A stretch of DNA of 64,000 bases from Yoonia vestfoldensis SKA53. GTDB lineage: Bacteria > Pseudomonadota > Alphaproteobacteria > Rhodobacterales > Rhodobacteraceae. Within the stretch, counting starts at the first letter, position 1, and the number at the start of each line of letters is the position of its first letter. The DNA is taken from contig NZ_CH672414.1 in the NCBI RefSeq assembly GCF_000152785.1, positions 2,669,350-2,733,349 on the forward strand, read 5' to 3'. Positions 38,485 to 46,941 of this stretch are shown here, in pieces. The notes under the pieces were generated by a model. The model saw nothing but the letters and a program-made list of their open reading frames with translations. It made no database searches and was not told the DNA's origin. Made by a program: the position numbers and the translations under genes.

Positions 38485-41019
38485 TCAGTCTTCCGCTATT
38501 GCTGGTGGTGTGGCCGCTGTGATGTCCGCCAGCAGCCGTTCAGGCGCGATCCCGCGCTTTTCGGCGCTGGCGCGCACAGCCTGCTGCAACGTGTCGCTGC
38601 GCTTGAGCAAGCGGCGGAACCGGTCCTCGTCCAGCACCAGCAGGGTGGATGGCGCAATCGCGCGCACGAGGGCGCGGCGCGGTTTTTGCATCAAGATCGC
38701 CATCTGGCCGAACATCTCGCCCGGCCCAAGCCGCCATGTCTGGCCCGCGACCTGCAATTCCACCGCACCCGTGGCGATAAAGAACACCCGTTTGGCGGCG
38801 TTGTCCTTGCGGATCAGGATATCGTCGGCATTGGCATAGATCGTCTGGAACGCGCGGCCCAGTTGTTTCAGCGTAGCGTCATCCAGATCGGCAAAAAGCG
38901 GCAGTTGCCGGACCAGATCGGACCTTTGCGGTGCGATATCCAGCGGCGGGCGCGTTTCCGCTGCCGCCCTGCGCTGCGCCAGATCCTGTGCCAGCGTGGT
39001 ATAAACCTCGGCCCCGATCAGCCCGTCGTCGCGCATCGCGGCATATTCGCGTTCTTCCAGCCGCAGCACCGTGCGCCGGATGAACCGGCGTTCCAGTTCT
39101 TCGGCATAGCCAGGATATTGCAGGCGCAGCCCTTCCAGCGCGGTTTCCACCAGGTCGATCCGGCGGGCCAGCAGTTCCTGCAACAAATCCGCCACGCGGC
39201 GGCCGTGAATGCGGCGGATACGCCCGTCGATAAACACGTCCAGATCGCGCAGGATCAGCCGTTGCGACAGCAGGAATTCGAACCTGTCCGCCGTCATCCG
39301 CGCCAGTGGTATCGACAGTTTCAGCCGGTTGTGCAGAACCACCGCCGCGCGGAATGCGCGCCCATAGGTGACCGAGCGTTTTGCGGCGCGCTGATAGCCG
39401 CTACGCCCGCCGGACCGCGCGCCTTCGATCAGACGTTCGGCATCGGCCAGCACCTGTTCGGCCATCCTCGCCGAAATTGTCCTGTCGCGCACACGGTCAA
39501 GAATCGTGTCGCGTTCGTGTCCCGCCAGCGCGATCAGCCCCAGTGTGATCCGGTCACGGTCCAGCAGATCGGCGCTTTCTTCGGCTTGTTTGACAGCATC
39601 ATCCAGCCGTTCGCCGAAACGCTTTGCCTCGGAGCGGACAATCTCGCGCGAGAGTTCGTAGTTTTCGGTCGTGCGCGCCACATCTTCGCGCACGGTCTGC
39701 AATGCAACGGCCACCACCTGCCGCGACAGCGCGTCGTCGATGGGCGACAGCCGGTCAAGGCCCAGTTGGGCGATGACCCAGCGCAGGCTCGACCCTTGGA
39801 CGATCAGCGTGAACAGCGTGAAGCCCGTGGCAAGGATGCCGACCACGCGCTTGACCTCGAGCGGGACACGCGTGCTTTCGGTGACGGCCAGCGCCAATGC
39901 GAGCGTCACCGCCCCGCGCAACCCGCCCCACAGGATCGCAACGCGGTAAGGCCGGTCGACGGGCGGCGAGGCCCGCAGCAGTGTCAGCAGTGGCAACAAC
40001 CCGAACAGGATCACGACGCGCGCGGCGATGGCCGCCACGATGACGACGGCGATCAAGGCAAAATCGCTGGGGCGCGCTTCTTCTAGCAGACGCGGGATGA
40101 ACAGGGCGGCCAGCACAAAGATCAGCGCCCCCGCCCAATGCGCGAGCAATCCCCAGACCTCGCGCAGATTGGTCCATGATTGCGGCGCCAGGCGGCTGGG
40201 GCCGGTCAGGTTCAGTGTCAGTCCCGCTGTCACGACCGCGATCACGCCTGATGCACCGATCATCTGTTCCGCACCGATATAGGCCAGATAGGGCAGTGCG
40301 ACGGATACCGAGATTTGCGCCAGTTCGAACCGTGCAAACAGCGCCATCAGCCAGACAGCTATTCTTGCCACGAACCAGCCCGCCAGCGCACCGCCGAAGA
40401 TCAGCACCGGAAACCGCGCAAGTGCTTCGCCCAGGTTGGGGTCGGGGACACCCAGCATGACAAAGCCCATGAACAATCCGAACAGCGCGATGGCGGCGGC
40501 ATCGTTCAGCAGGCTTTCGCCTTCGATGATGCGGCTCAGGCGCTGTGGCGCGGAAATCGACCGGAAATTCGATACCACCGCCGACGGATCGGTTGTTGAT
40601 ACAATAGCCCCGACCAAAAGGCAGGCCGCCAGCGGCAGGGCGCTGACCATGGACAGCGCAAAGCCGACCGTGACCGTGGCCACAACCACCGCCACCACCG
40701 CCAGCACAAGGATCGGCACCCAATCATCCAGCATCCGCCGCAGGTTCATGCCCAATGTCGCCTGAAACAGCAGGGTCGGCAAAAAGACATACAGGAACAC
40801 GTTGGACCGGATCGGCAGGCCAAGGATCGCCTCGGCCAACGGGTTCAGCGCATTGGTCAGGTCGGTGCGCAGGAAAAACAGCGCAGCGCTGGCGATGGCG
40901 ACGCCCAGCAAGGCAAGGATCACCGTGAACGGCACGCGCAGCCGGTCGGCCAGCGGCTCTGCCACGCCGATCAGCAGGAACAGGGATGCGATCACCGTTG
41001 TGATGAGAATGATGTCCAT
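38485..41019 (-). CDS. CPA1-type Na+/H+ antiporter with C-terminal cyclic-nucleotide-binding domain
   Basis: The 844-aa product has about 12 membrane segments (residues 5-410) with the CPA1 hallmarks VSTTDPSAVVSNFRS near 146 and EGESLLNDAAAIALFG near 169. A long charged cytosolic region (about 420-700) follows. The C-terminal cNMP-binding domain (about 705-820) has LPLFADLDDATLKQLG and the phosphate-cassette-like GEMFGQMAILMQKPRRALVR. It should exchange Na+ or K+ for protons under control of a cyclic nucleotide; the ion and ligand are not fixed by sequence. It runs against the broken SLC13 gene and overlaps its 3' end by 38 bp. Confidence 0.9.
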   Translation of the reverse strand: MDIILITTVIASLFLLIGVAEPLADRLRVPFTVILALLGVAIASAALFFLRTDLTNALNPLAEAILGLPIRSNVFLYVFLPTLLFQATLGMNLRRMLDDWVPILVLAVVAVVVATVTVGFALSMVSALPLAACLLVGAIVSTTDPSAVVSNFRSISAPQRLSRIIEGESLLNDAAAIALFGLFMGFVMLGVPDPNLGEALARFPVLIFGGALAGWFVARIAVWLMALFARFELAQISVSVALPYLAYIGAEQMIGASGVIAVVTAGLTLNLTGPSRLAPQSWTNLREVWGLLAHWAGALIFVLAALFIPRLLEEARPSDFALIAVVIVAAIAARVVILFGLLPLLTLLRASPPVDRPYRVAILWGGLRGAVTLALALAVTESTRVPLEVKRVVGILATGFTLFTLIVQGSSLRWVIAQLGLDRLSPIDDALSRQVVAVALQTVREDVARTTENYELSREIVRSEAKRFGERLDDAVKQAEESADLLDRDRITLGLIALAGHERDTILDRVRDRTISARMAEQVLADAERLIEGARSGGRSGYQRAAKRSVTYGRAFRAAVVLHNRLKLSIPLARMTADRFEFLLSQRLILRDLDVFIDGRIRRIHGRRVADLLQELLARRIDLVETALEGLRLQYPGYAEELERRFIRRTVLRLEEREYAAMRDDGLIGAEVYTTLAQDLAQRRAAAETRPPLDIAPQRSDLVRQLPLFADLDDATLKQLGRAFQTIYANADDILIRKDNAAKRVFFIATGAVELQVAGQTWRLGPGEMFGQMAILMQKPRRALVRAIAPSTLLVLDEDRFRRLLKRSDTLQQAVRASAEKRGIAPERLLADITAATPPAIAED

Positions 41020-41109
41020 GATCTTGAAATATCACACAGATCAGGAAACGCATGGGCAAACTTGGCTGACTGGCGCGATCAACCCGGTTTTGCGCCTTGC
41101 TTGGGCGGT

Positions 41110-41328
41110 TTATTTGTAATTCGCCCGCCTGTCACCGAATTGGCGCACGCGCTTGCGCCACGAACGATAGCTGCCGGGCGCAAGTTCGCTGCGCATCAGC
41201 GCCTTGACCTGATCAGGCGACAGACCGTGCAGATCGCGGATCTGGGCGAAACTGGTGTGATCGCTCAGCGCCATTTCGATGATCTCGCTGATCGTGGCGG
41301 GATCCAGATCGGCGGGTGTCCCGGTCAT
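41110..41328 (-). CDS. Small DUF2805/TIGR03643-like protein
   Basis: The 72-aa product starts MTGTPADLDPATISEIIEMA. It has a compact helix-turn-helix-like central part, SFAQIRDLHGLSPDQVKALM, and a conserved end SYRSWRKRVR. This pattern fits the DUF2805/TIGR03643 family, whose function is unknown; the architecture suggests nucleic-acid binding, but that is inference. The start overlaps the upstream stop (ATGA), so it is the last gene of a six-gene chain. Confidence 0.75.
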   Translation of the reverse strand: MTGTPADLDPATISEIIEMALSDHTSFAQIRDLHGLSPDQVKALMRSELAPGSYRSWRKRVRQFGDRRANYK

Positions 41329-41717
41329 GCGAACCGCGCCAGTACGATGCCCGCCAGCACGATATGCGCCAGCGTCACTGCCACGCTGAACCCGTGCAGA
41401 GCCTTGAAGCGGCCCTTTGCGCCGGTGTCGGTGGCTGTGTTGATCGCAGGCATCAGGATTTGTCGCGCAGGCACCGTTGTCACAGCGATCAATGCCAGCA
41501 GTGCGGCACCGGTTTGGTCGTGCCAGACCAGAAATAACGCAGCCAGCGTCGCTGATCCGATGACAAACAGATAAAAATGCGGAAACGCCTGCCGCAATGC
41601 GGCACTTGCCACAGGGCCGGGCAGGGCGGAAAATACAAAGGCAGCAAAGCCGAAGGAATAGAGCACCATGCCGCCGAACAGCAGCGCGGTGGCAAGGATC
41701 GCAAGGGTCAGGGTCAT
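41325..41717 (-). CDS. DUF4149-like membrane protein
   Basis: The 130-aa product has four hydrophobic segments, at about 5-30, 48-65, 70-85 and 108-128. The conserved-looking FGFAAFVFSALPGPVASAAL lies near 22-41 and the motif RFKALHGFSV precedes the last helix, both typical of DUF4149. Function is unknown. It is coupled at both ends by ATGA overlaps. Confidence 0.7.
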   Translation of the reverse strand: MTLTLAILATALLFGGMVLYSFGFAAFVFSALPGPVASAALRQAFPHFYLFVIGSATLAALFLVWHDQTGAALLALIAVTTVPARQILMPAINTATDTGAKGRFKALHGFSVAVTLAHIVLAGIVLARFA

Positions 41718-42418
41718 GTCGTCTCCGGTTTGTGGGCATGGCCCATGTAAAGGATCGCCGTCAGCGGCAAGGGCCCAAAGGTCAGGTCCAGCCGCCGGTT
41801 CACCCCGCGCGGTCCCAATCCGGTAAACCGCGAAGGCACCAGCCCTGCCGTCCCCATCGCGGTGCGCAATTCAGCGGGCTTGATGAACATTGCCGGATCA
41901 TGCGTGCCGCGCGGCAGCAGGCGCAGGATATCCTCGGCCACGGTGATCGTGGCCAGTCGCGCCAATGGGTTGCGATTGATCGTGTCGAACAAAAACAGCC
42001 CGCCGGGGCGCAGCACGCGGGCGACCTCAAACATCACTTTTTGCAGGTCGGTGACGTGTTCCAGCACATCGACGCAGACCACCGCATCAAAACCGGCGGC
42101 GTCATAGGGCAGCGCCTCGCCCACGCCCACGTCATAGGCGATGCGCAATCCTTCGGTCTGCGCATGCTGGCGCGCGGCGGTGATCGCATCACTGGCGGGG
42201 TCGATGCCGGTGACCTGCGCGCCGCGTTTGGCCAAAGCCTCGGCCATGAAACCACCCGCACAGCCCAGATCCAGCACGTCCTTGCCCTGCCAGTCGATCA
42301 GGGTGTCGAAATGTTTCAACCGGCCGGGGACAAGGTTTTTCAGCGTCCTCACCCAGCGGATATCATCCGACCACCATTTGTCGGCATAGGTGTCATAGAT
42401 CGTCAGATCATTGCGCAT
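41714..42418 (-). CDS. UbiG-like SAM-dependent methyltransferase
   Basis: The 234-aa class I methyltransferase has motif I VLDLGCAGGFMAEALA (about 48-63) and the UbiG-like C-terminal part FDTINRNPLARL near 143, then LPRGTHDPAMFIKPAEL. UbiG performs both O-methylations of ubiquinone synthesis. This protein shares the signature, but its N terminus differs, and a separate housekeeping ubiG may exist elsewhere, so the substrate is open. It starts 10 nt upstream of... no gap partner on its 5' side is the ICMT-like gene, whose stop lies 5 nt before the ATG; it ends in an ATGA overlap. Confidence 0.8.
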   Translation of the reverse strand: MRNDLTIYDTYADKWWSDDIRWVRTLKNLVPGRLKHFDTLIDWQGKDVLDLGCAGGFMAEALAKRGAQVTGIDPASDAITAARQHAQTEGLRIAYDVGVGEALPYDAAGFDAVVCVDVLEHVTDLQKVMFEVARVLRPGGLFLFDTINRNPLARLATITVAEDILRLLPRGTHDPAMFIKPAELRTAMGTAGLVPSRFTGLGPRGVNRRLDLTFGPLPLTAILYMGHAHKPETT

Positions 42419-43223
42419 GGGGTTTGTCCTTTTTCAATCGCGGTAGCGCATAGGGCACATCCGCCTTGTAGCGCGCAAAGTCCGCGCCATAGCGGCGCGC
42501 GAAGCGCCGTTCCTTCATCCGCGGGGCCAGCAGGCAATAGGCGGTATAGCTGGCCGCCAGCACCAGTTGATCTGGCGTCCAGACCGGCACGGTCCACAGC
42601 GTCAGTGCGAAAGCCACATAGATCGGCTGGCGGATCAGCGCGAACAGGCCCCGCGTCGGCATGTCGGGAAACACCGGCCTGATCCGCGCCATCAGCGACA
42701 TCCAGCCCAAGGCACCCGATTGCACCTCGGCACCTGCATCAAAGCTGGCTTTCATCAGCACCAGCCAGCTGGCGGCATAGGCGGCGCTGATCGCCCAGAA
42801 AGCCGCCCCATCGGCGCGCCACCAGATGATCCCAGATGGTGTCCAAAGCGCGAAAAGCGCCAGCAATTGTGCTGATGCGATGATCGCATATGTGGTCGTG
42901 GCCAGTGTCGCGCCATGCGGTCCGGGGATCAGGCGGGTCAGAAACGTGCTACCCCGCAGGGTCAGAAAGAACGAATGCGCCAGCGGGAATTGCGCGATCA
43001 GCGCCGCATTGGCCAGTGCGGCCCAAGGCCAGGGTACGGTGCCGAAACTTGCGCTGAGCCCAAAGAACATGGCCGCGATCATCGCCAGCACGGCGGCGGC
43101 GAACAGCAGATGGCACAAAGCCCCCATCAAAAGCGCAAGCATGATCCGCCCCGTCCCCGCAGGCGGGTGCAAGGCCGCGCGGATCAAGGCGATCAGCCGT
43201 GCGATGCGCGGATCAGCCAGCAT
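42408..43223 (-). CDS. ICMT/PEMT-like membrane methyltransferase family protein
   Basis: The 271-aa product, from ATG 43223, has six or more hydrophobic segments. The C-terminal region RGLFALIRQPIYVAFALTLW (near 190-209), followed by ERRFARRYGADFARYKADVP, is the cofactor-binding signature of isoprenylcysteine carboxyl methyltransferase-like proteins. Family members methylate lipids or isoprenoid groups; the substrate here is unknown. It overlaps the upstream FAD gene by 11 bases and the downstream UbiG-like start by 11 bases (42408-42418). Confidence 0.8.
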   Translation of the reverse strand: MLADPRIARLIALIRAALHPPAGTGRIMLALLMGALCHLLFAAAVLAMIAAMFFGLSASFGTVPWPWAALANAALIAQFPLAHSFFLTLRGSTFLTRLIPGPHGATLATTTYAIIASAQLLALFALWTPSGIIWWRADGAAFWAISAAYAASWLVLMKASFDAGAEVQSGALGWMSLMARIRPVFPDMPTRGLFALIRQPIYVAFALTLWTVPVWTPDQLVLAASYTAYCLLAPRMKERRFARRYGADFARYKADVPYALPRLKKDKPHAQ

Positions 43224-44151
43224 GCTGCGCCAACAGGTCATCGGCGATGGCGGTGCCGCTGGTCCATGCGTCTTCGACCTTGGGGCCAAGGCACCAGTCG
43301 CCGCCCAGATACAGCGTGCCGGTATCGTTGCGCAGGAAAGGGGCGCCCAAAGCCTGTGTGATTTGCGCATAACGCCAGCGATGCGCGGATGCATAACGGA
43401 CCTGCAACGCTGTCGCCCCCAGACGGTCCAGCAGCAAGGGCAGCATCAGATCGGCGATGGCGTCCTTGTCCAGTTCCAGATGGGTTACGCTAAAGCTCGT
43501 GCTGGCTTGCGCAACCCACCCAACCGGCCCCTGCGGGCGGTCAGGTTTCGTGCTGTCCTGCGCGATCCATGCCAGATCGGCGTCAGGGTCGCGCGCGACA
43601 ACAAAGGGCGCAGGCCCGTCGATCGCTGCCATCAGCGTCAGGTTTGGCGCATAGGCGACATCCGTCAGCCGTGCGACCAGTGGATGATCCGCGCCGATGA
43701 TCCCTGCCACCTGCGGTGTGGGAACTGTGCAGATCACTTGAGACGCTGCCAGCACCTCATCCCCCAAACGCACCTGCCAGCCTTCGCCATCATGCGACAG
43801 GCCGGTGACCAGCGCCTCTTGCCGCACGTCCAGCCCTGCGCCGATCCCCTTGGCCAGCGCCGACATGCCGGGGGTGCCGACATGTCCGTCCTGCCATGTG
43901 CCGACATGACCGCTGAGCGTCAGTTCGCCCAAAAGTGCGGCAAAACCTGCGCCCCGCACGCTGACATATTGCGCGCCATGGTCAAAATGCAGCCCCTCGG
44001 CACGCCGTGTCGCCACACGCCCGCCGATGCCGCGGCCCTTGTCCAGCACCAGCACGGTGCGGCCAGCATCCGCCAGCCTGCGCGCGGCGGTCAGTCCGGT
44101 GATGCCTGCGCCGATCACGATCACGGCGGATTTGTCAGGGTCAGATGTCAT
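43213..44151 (-). CDS. Renalase-like FAD-dependent oxidoreductase
   Basis: The 312-aa product has an N-terminal dinucleotide-binding motif VIVIGAGITGLTAARRLA (about 10-27), then VLDKGRGIGGRVATRR, typical of renalase-like amine-oxidase-fold proteins. The C terminus YLGGDWCLGPKVEDAWTSG is the second FAD-contact region. Substrate is unknown. The start at 44151 overlaps the upstream kinase-like gene by 11 bases. Confidence 0.87.
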   Translation of the reverse strand: MTSDPDKSAVIVIGAGITGLTAARRLADAGRTVLVLDKGRGIGGRVATRRAEGLHFDHGAQYVSVRGAGFAALLGELTLSGHVGTWQDGHVGTPGMSALAKGIGAGLDVRQEALVTGLSHDGEGWQVRLGDEVLAASQVICTVPTPQVAGIIGADHPLVARLTDVAYAPNLTLMAAIDGPAPFVVARDPDADLAWIAQDSTKPDRPQGPVGWVAQASTSFSVTHLELDKDAIADLMLPLLLDRLGATALQVRYASAHRWRYAQITQALGAPFLRNDTGTLYLGGDWCLGPKVEDAWTSGTAIADDLLAQHAG

Positions 44152-45487
44152 CGTTTTGGGGTCCTGTGCGGTAGGTGTCGAGCAAGGCGCGCAGATTGAC
44201 CCGCGCGCGTAATTTGGTGGCCAGCAGATACATGCCGCCGATCTTGCGATGTAAAAACAGAGTCTCGGCAGGGGGGACATGCATCAAGTCGCGGTCATTG
44301 CCGATCACCATCCCCATGTCGCGCAACCGTTCCAACAGATCCGTTGTGCCGAAATCGAACGGCGCATCCTGCCGCAAAGGCACCATCGCGGTGTCGAACA
44401 TCGCTTTGATGAGGTCCTGATGCTGCGGCGGCGTGGCCGTGCCGAAATAGCCGATATCCAGCATCGCCTGCCTGATCGCCTCGCTGTCATCATCCAGCCC
44501 CGCGTTCATCAGGTTGCGGAACGTGGCCTGTTGCGCAGGATTGATCCCGCGCACCGCCCCGAAATCCAGCAGGACGATCCGGCCCGTTTCGCGGTCCACG
44601 CGGTAATTGGCAAGGTTGGGGTCGGTCTGCATCGCGCCAAAGGTGAAGAGTTCGCGCAACACCAGATTGATCAGATCGCGTGCGGCGCGGTCGCGGATAT
44701 CCTGCGGCGCATCCACCAGCACATCGATGGGATCGGCCGTGATATAGGTCATCGCCAGCACCGCATCGGTGCTGAAATCCGCCTGCACCTGTGGGACCAT
44801 GAAAGCCTCCGACCCGGCCAACAGGTCGCCAAAACGGCGCAAATGCGCGGCTTCGGCGCTGTAATCGGCCTCTTCGTGCAATTGCTGTTTCGCGGCGGCC
44901 AGCAGCGGGGCGATATCCATGCCGCGCGGCAACAGGCCGGGCAGGCGCATCAGCCCTGCGATATTGTCCAGATCGCTGTCGATACTGGCGCGCACGCCCG
45001 GATATTGCACCTTGATCGCCAGATCGCGGCCATCATGCGTCGTGGCGCGATGCACCTGCCCGATGGAGGCGGCGGCAAAGGGGCGCACGTCGAAGGCGGC
45101 AAAACGCTTGCGCCAGCCTTCTCCCCATTGCGTGTTCAGTGCGCCTTGGAGCTGCTTGGGTGGCATGTGGCGGGCATCATCGCGCAACCGCGCCAAGATC
45201 GCGGTCAGCTCGGGTGACAACACGACACCCGTGTCCATCGACAGCATCTGCCCCATCTTCAGCGCGGCACCGCGCATCTGTGACAGCCCATCTGTCAGCC
45301 GCAGCGCATTGGCGGGCGTCAGCAACAGATCGGCCATGCCGGGGCGCTGCCCGCTGGCCAGACGCCGCAAACCGCCTGATGCGACACCGCCCGCGATCCC
45401 CGCAGCGATCCCGCCCATACGCAAAAGGCGGTTCGCGCGGCCTGTCGGGACGGGCGTGCCGCGTAATCTGTCATCTGGTCGGGTCAC
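44141..45487 (-). CDS. ABC1/UbiB atypical kinase family protein
   Basis: The 448-aa product has the family-defining KxGQ motif in LKMGQMLSMD (near residue 97) and the alanine-rich loop FAAASIGQVHRA (near 149). The catalytic aspartates are in QTDPNLANYRV and LLDFGAVRG. UbiB/ABC1 proteins support ubiquinone synthesis or lipid handling as ATPases. The start is GTG at 45487 behind AAAGGTG; the longer in-frame reading runs into the neighbouring gene. It heads the six-gene overlapping chain. Confidence 0.9.
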   Translation of the reverse strand: MTRPDDRLRGTPVPTGRANRLLRMGGIAAGIAGGVASGGLRRLASGQRPGMADLLLTPANALRLTDGLSQMRGAALKMGQMLSMDTGVVLSPELTAILARLRDDARHMPPKQLQGALNTQWGEGWRKRFAAFDVRPFAAASIGQVHRATTHDGRDLAIKVQYPGVRASIDSDLDNIAGLMRLPGLLPRGMDIAPLLAAAKQQLHEEADYSAEAAHLRRFGDLLAGSEAFMVPQVQADFSTDAVLAMTYITADPIDVLVDAPQDIRDRAARDLINLVLRELFTFGAMQTDPNLANYRVDRETGRIVLLDFGAVRGINPAQQATFRNLMNAGLDDDSEAIRQAMLDIGYFGTATPPQHQDLIKAMFDTAMVPLRQDAPFDFGTTDLLERLRDMGMVIGNDRDLMHVPPAETLFLHRKIGGMYLLATKLRARVNLRALLDTYRTGPQNDDI

Positions 45488-45513
45488 TTGGCACCTTTGG
45501 TCTGCATCACGTG

Positions 45514-46941
45514 CTAAGTGGCGCGGCGCGCCGCTTCGTAAAGGGCGGCTGTCAGATCGGCGCGTGCTGTGGCCTGTGCCGCTGCGTCTGTCAGGCGCAG
45601 GATATAGGATGGATGCCATGTCACCAGCACCGGGCCGTTGTGCAGGCCCTGTTCGATCCTGCCCTGCCGGTCAGCCATCGGGGCGGCATTGCCCGTCAGC
45701 GCATAGGCCGCCGTTGCACCCAGTGCGACCGTCAGTTTCGGTTGCACAAACCCCAGTTCCAACCCCAACCACCAGCGGCAATGGTCGATTTCGGCGCGGT
45801 CAGGCGATTGGTGCATGCGCCTTTTTCCGCGTGCGGTAAATTTGAAATGCTTGACGGCATTGGTCAGCCAGGTGGCAGCGGGATCAACCCCCGCCGCAGC
45901 CATCGCCTGCTGCAAGATCTGCCCCGCAGGGCCGACAAAGGGCTTGCCTTCCAAATCTTCGCGGTCACCTGGTTGTTCGCCCACGATCATCAGCGCGGCA
46001 CCCTGCGCACCTGTCCCCCAGACCGTCTGCGTCGCCTTTTCGCAAAGAGTGCAGCGGCGGCATTGCAGGGCGGCCTCGCGCGCCTGATCCAAGCTATCGG
46101 GTAAATTCACCGCCTGCGGCATCGCGGCACGGTAGCGGGTGGAAACCGCCGCCGCACCGGGGCGCGCAGGGGTGCTGCCAGCCGCGCGCATCCGCTGCAC
46201 GCGGGCTTCGGCGTCTTTCAGCATCGCGGGGATCAGCGCGGTTTCGGGCAGGTTTTTCCAGTATTTCTTGGGCATCTCGGATCGCATCGCATCCAGCTTG
46301 ATCCGTGCGGGGTTAAAGATATTGGCGAAATAAGTGGCCCAAAGGGATTCGGACGCATCATCGGGTAGATCGGGGCGGGCGGCGGCAGGGCCAAACCGTA
46401 ACTTGCCGCCTTCGAAATGCGCGGTCAGGTCCGGCGTGGCGATCATCCAGTCCATATCGGCAAACCGTTTGGCAAAGAACGGCACACCGGGTTCCAAGGT
46501 ATGGTGTTCAGGTTCGAACCACGCCGCGAAACGGCGGCGGGCGCTGTCGCCGGGCAATTCGCGAAACCGCACGAAAGCATGCATCTTGTGAATGTCGCGG
46601 CGCACGTTTTTGGCCAACAGTTGTAACCGCCGCCCGAGCGGATCGGCGGACGACAAAGGATCGCCATCGCGCCGGTCGATCCGCCACAACGCCTGATAAA
46701 GCAACGCCGCACGGTCGGGCGATTTGTGCCAGATCGCTGATTTCGCCATGTCGAAGAATGCGGCAGGCACCTTGGCCTGATGCGGCCCTTGCTGGTCGGG
46801 CAGGGGGCTAGCTGCAAACAATCCGCCACCCCCCGACCAGTCGATCAGATCGGGCGCGATCCGGTGCGAAATGGCGATCCGTGCCGCATTGCGCCATGCG
46901 TCCAGCGGGCCAAGATCAGGCAGTGTGACCGCATAGGTCAA
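45514..46941 (-). CDS. UdgX-type uracil-DNA glycosylase fused to a DUF4130 domain
   Basis: The 475-aa product joins an N-terminal DUF4130/TIGR03915 region (about 1-245) to a C-terminal family-4-like uracil-DNA glycosylase. The latter shows cysteines CRRCTLC (a 4Fe-4S ligand set), GEQPGDREDLEGKPFVGPAG near 300, and KRRMHQSP near 358. In Mycobacterium UdgX the KRRIH loop histidine bonds covalently to uracil-DNA; here the loop is KRRMH with the histidine kept. The likely start is TTG at 46941, overlapping the radical SAM stop (TTGA), because no ATG or GTG fits the family N terminus VTLPDLGPLDAW. Confidence 0.88.
   Translation of the reverse strand: MTYAVTLPDLGPLDAWRNAARIAISHRIAPDLIDWSGGGGLFAASPLPDQQGPHQAKVPAAFFDMAKSAIWHKSPDRAALLYQALWRIDRRDGDPLSSADPLGRRLQLLAKNVRRDIHKMHAFVRFRELPGDSARRRFAAWFEPEHHTLEPGVPFFAKRFADMDWMIATPDLTAHFEGGKLRFGPAAARPDLPDDASESLWATYFANIFNPARIKLDAMRSEMPKKYWKNLPETALIPAMLKDAEARVQRMRAAGSTPARPGAAAVSTRYRAAMPQAVNLPDSLDQAREAALQCRRCTLCEKATQTVWGTGAQGAALMIVGEQPGDREDLEGKPFVGPAGQILQQAMAAAGVDPAATWLTNAVKHFKFTARGKRRMHQSPDRAEIDHCRWWLGLELGFVQPKLTVALGATAAYALTGNAAPMADRQGRIEQGLHNGPVLVTWHPSYILRLTDAAAQATARADLTAALYEAARRAT

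Larger units (their letters stand above)
36554..38522 (+). pseudogene. SLC13-type permease with RCK_C domains, frameshifted by a 157-bp tandem duplication
   Basis: Two ORFs, 36554-37420 and 37152-38522, are fragments of one gene. Removing one copy of the exact direct repeat at 36976-37132 / 37133-37289 restores a single 603-aa frame. The parts are an N-terminal permease half (MDTPQLLIIAILVATMALFL, then FMNNVGAMALLMPVAV), two central TrkA_C/RCK_C regulatory domains (about 200-375), and a C-terminal permease half ending with GHQNNTLILGPGGFGFGDY. Intact relatives are SLC13/CitMHS-type anion symporters of about 590-600 aa. As read, the first ORF lacks the second half and the second ORF lacks the first, so no functional carrier is expected. 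The 3' end overlaps the convergent antiporter gene by 38 bp. Confidence 0.9.

Noticed and set aside
36554..38522. Programmed frameshift or two separate half-transporters
   Set aside because: The break coincides exactly with a perfect 157-bp tandem duplication; no slippery-sequence explanation is needed, and each half lacks essential membrane segments.
38413..40086. 557-aa + strand ORF antisense to the Na+/H+ antiporter
   Set aside because: Shadow of the GC-rich antiporter gene; its composition is His/Gln/Arg-rich and shows no family motif, while the - strand frame carries full CPA1 and cNMP-binding motifs.
42826..44199. 457-aa + strand ORF antisense to the methyltransferase and FAD genes
   Set aside because: The opposite strand encodes recognisable Rossmann and ICMT-like proteins; this frame is Arg/Cys/His-rich without motifs.
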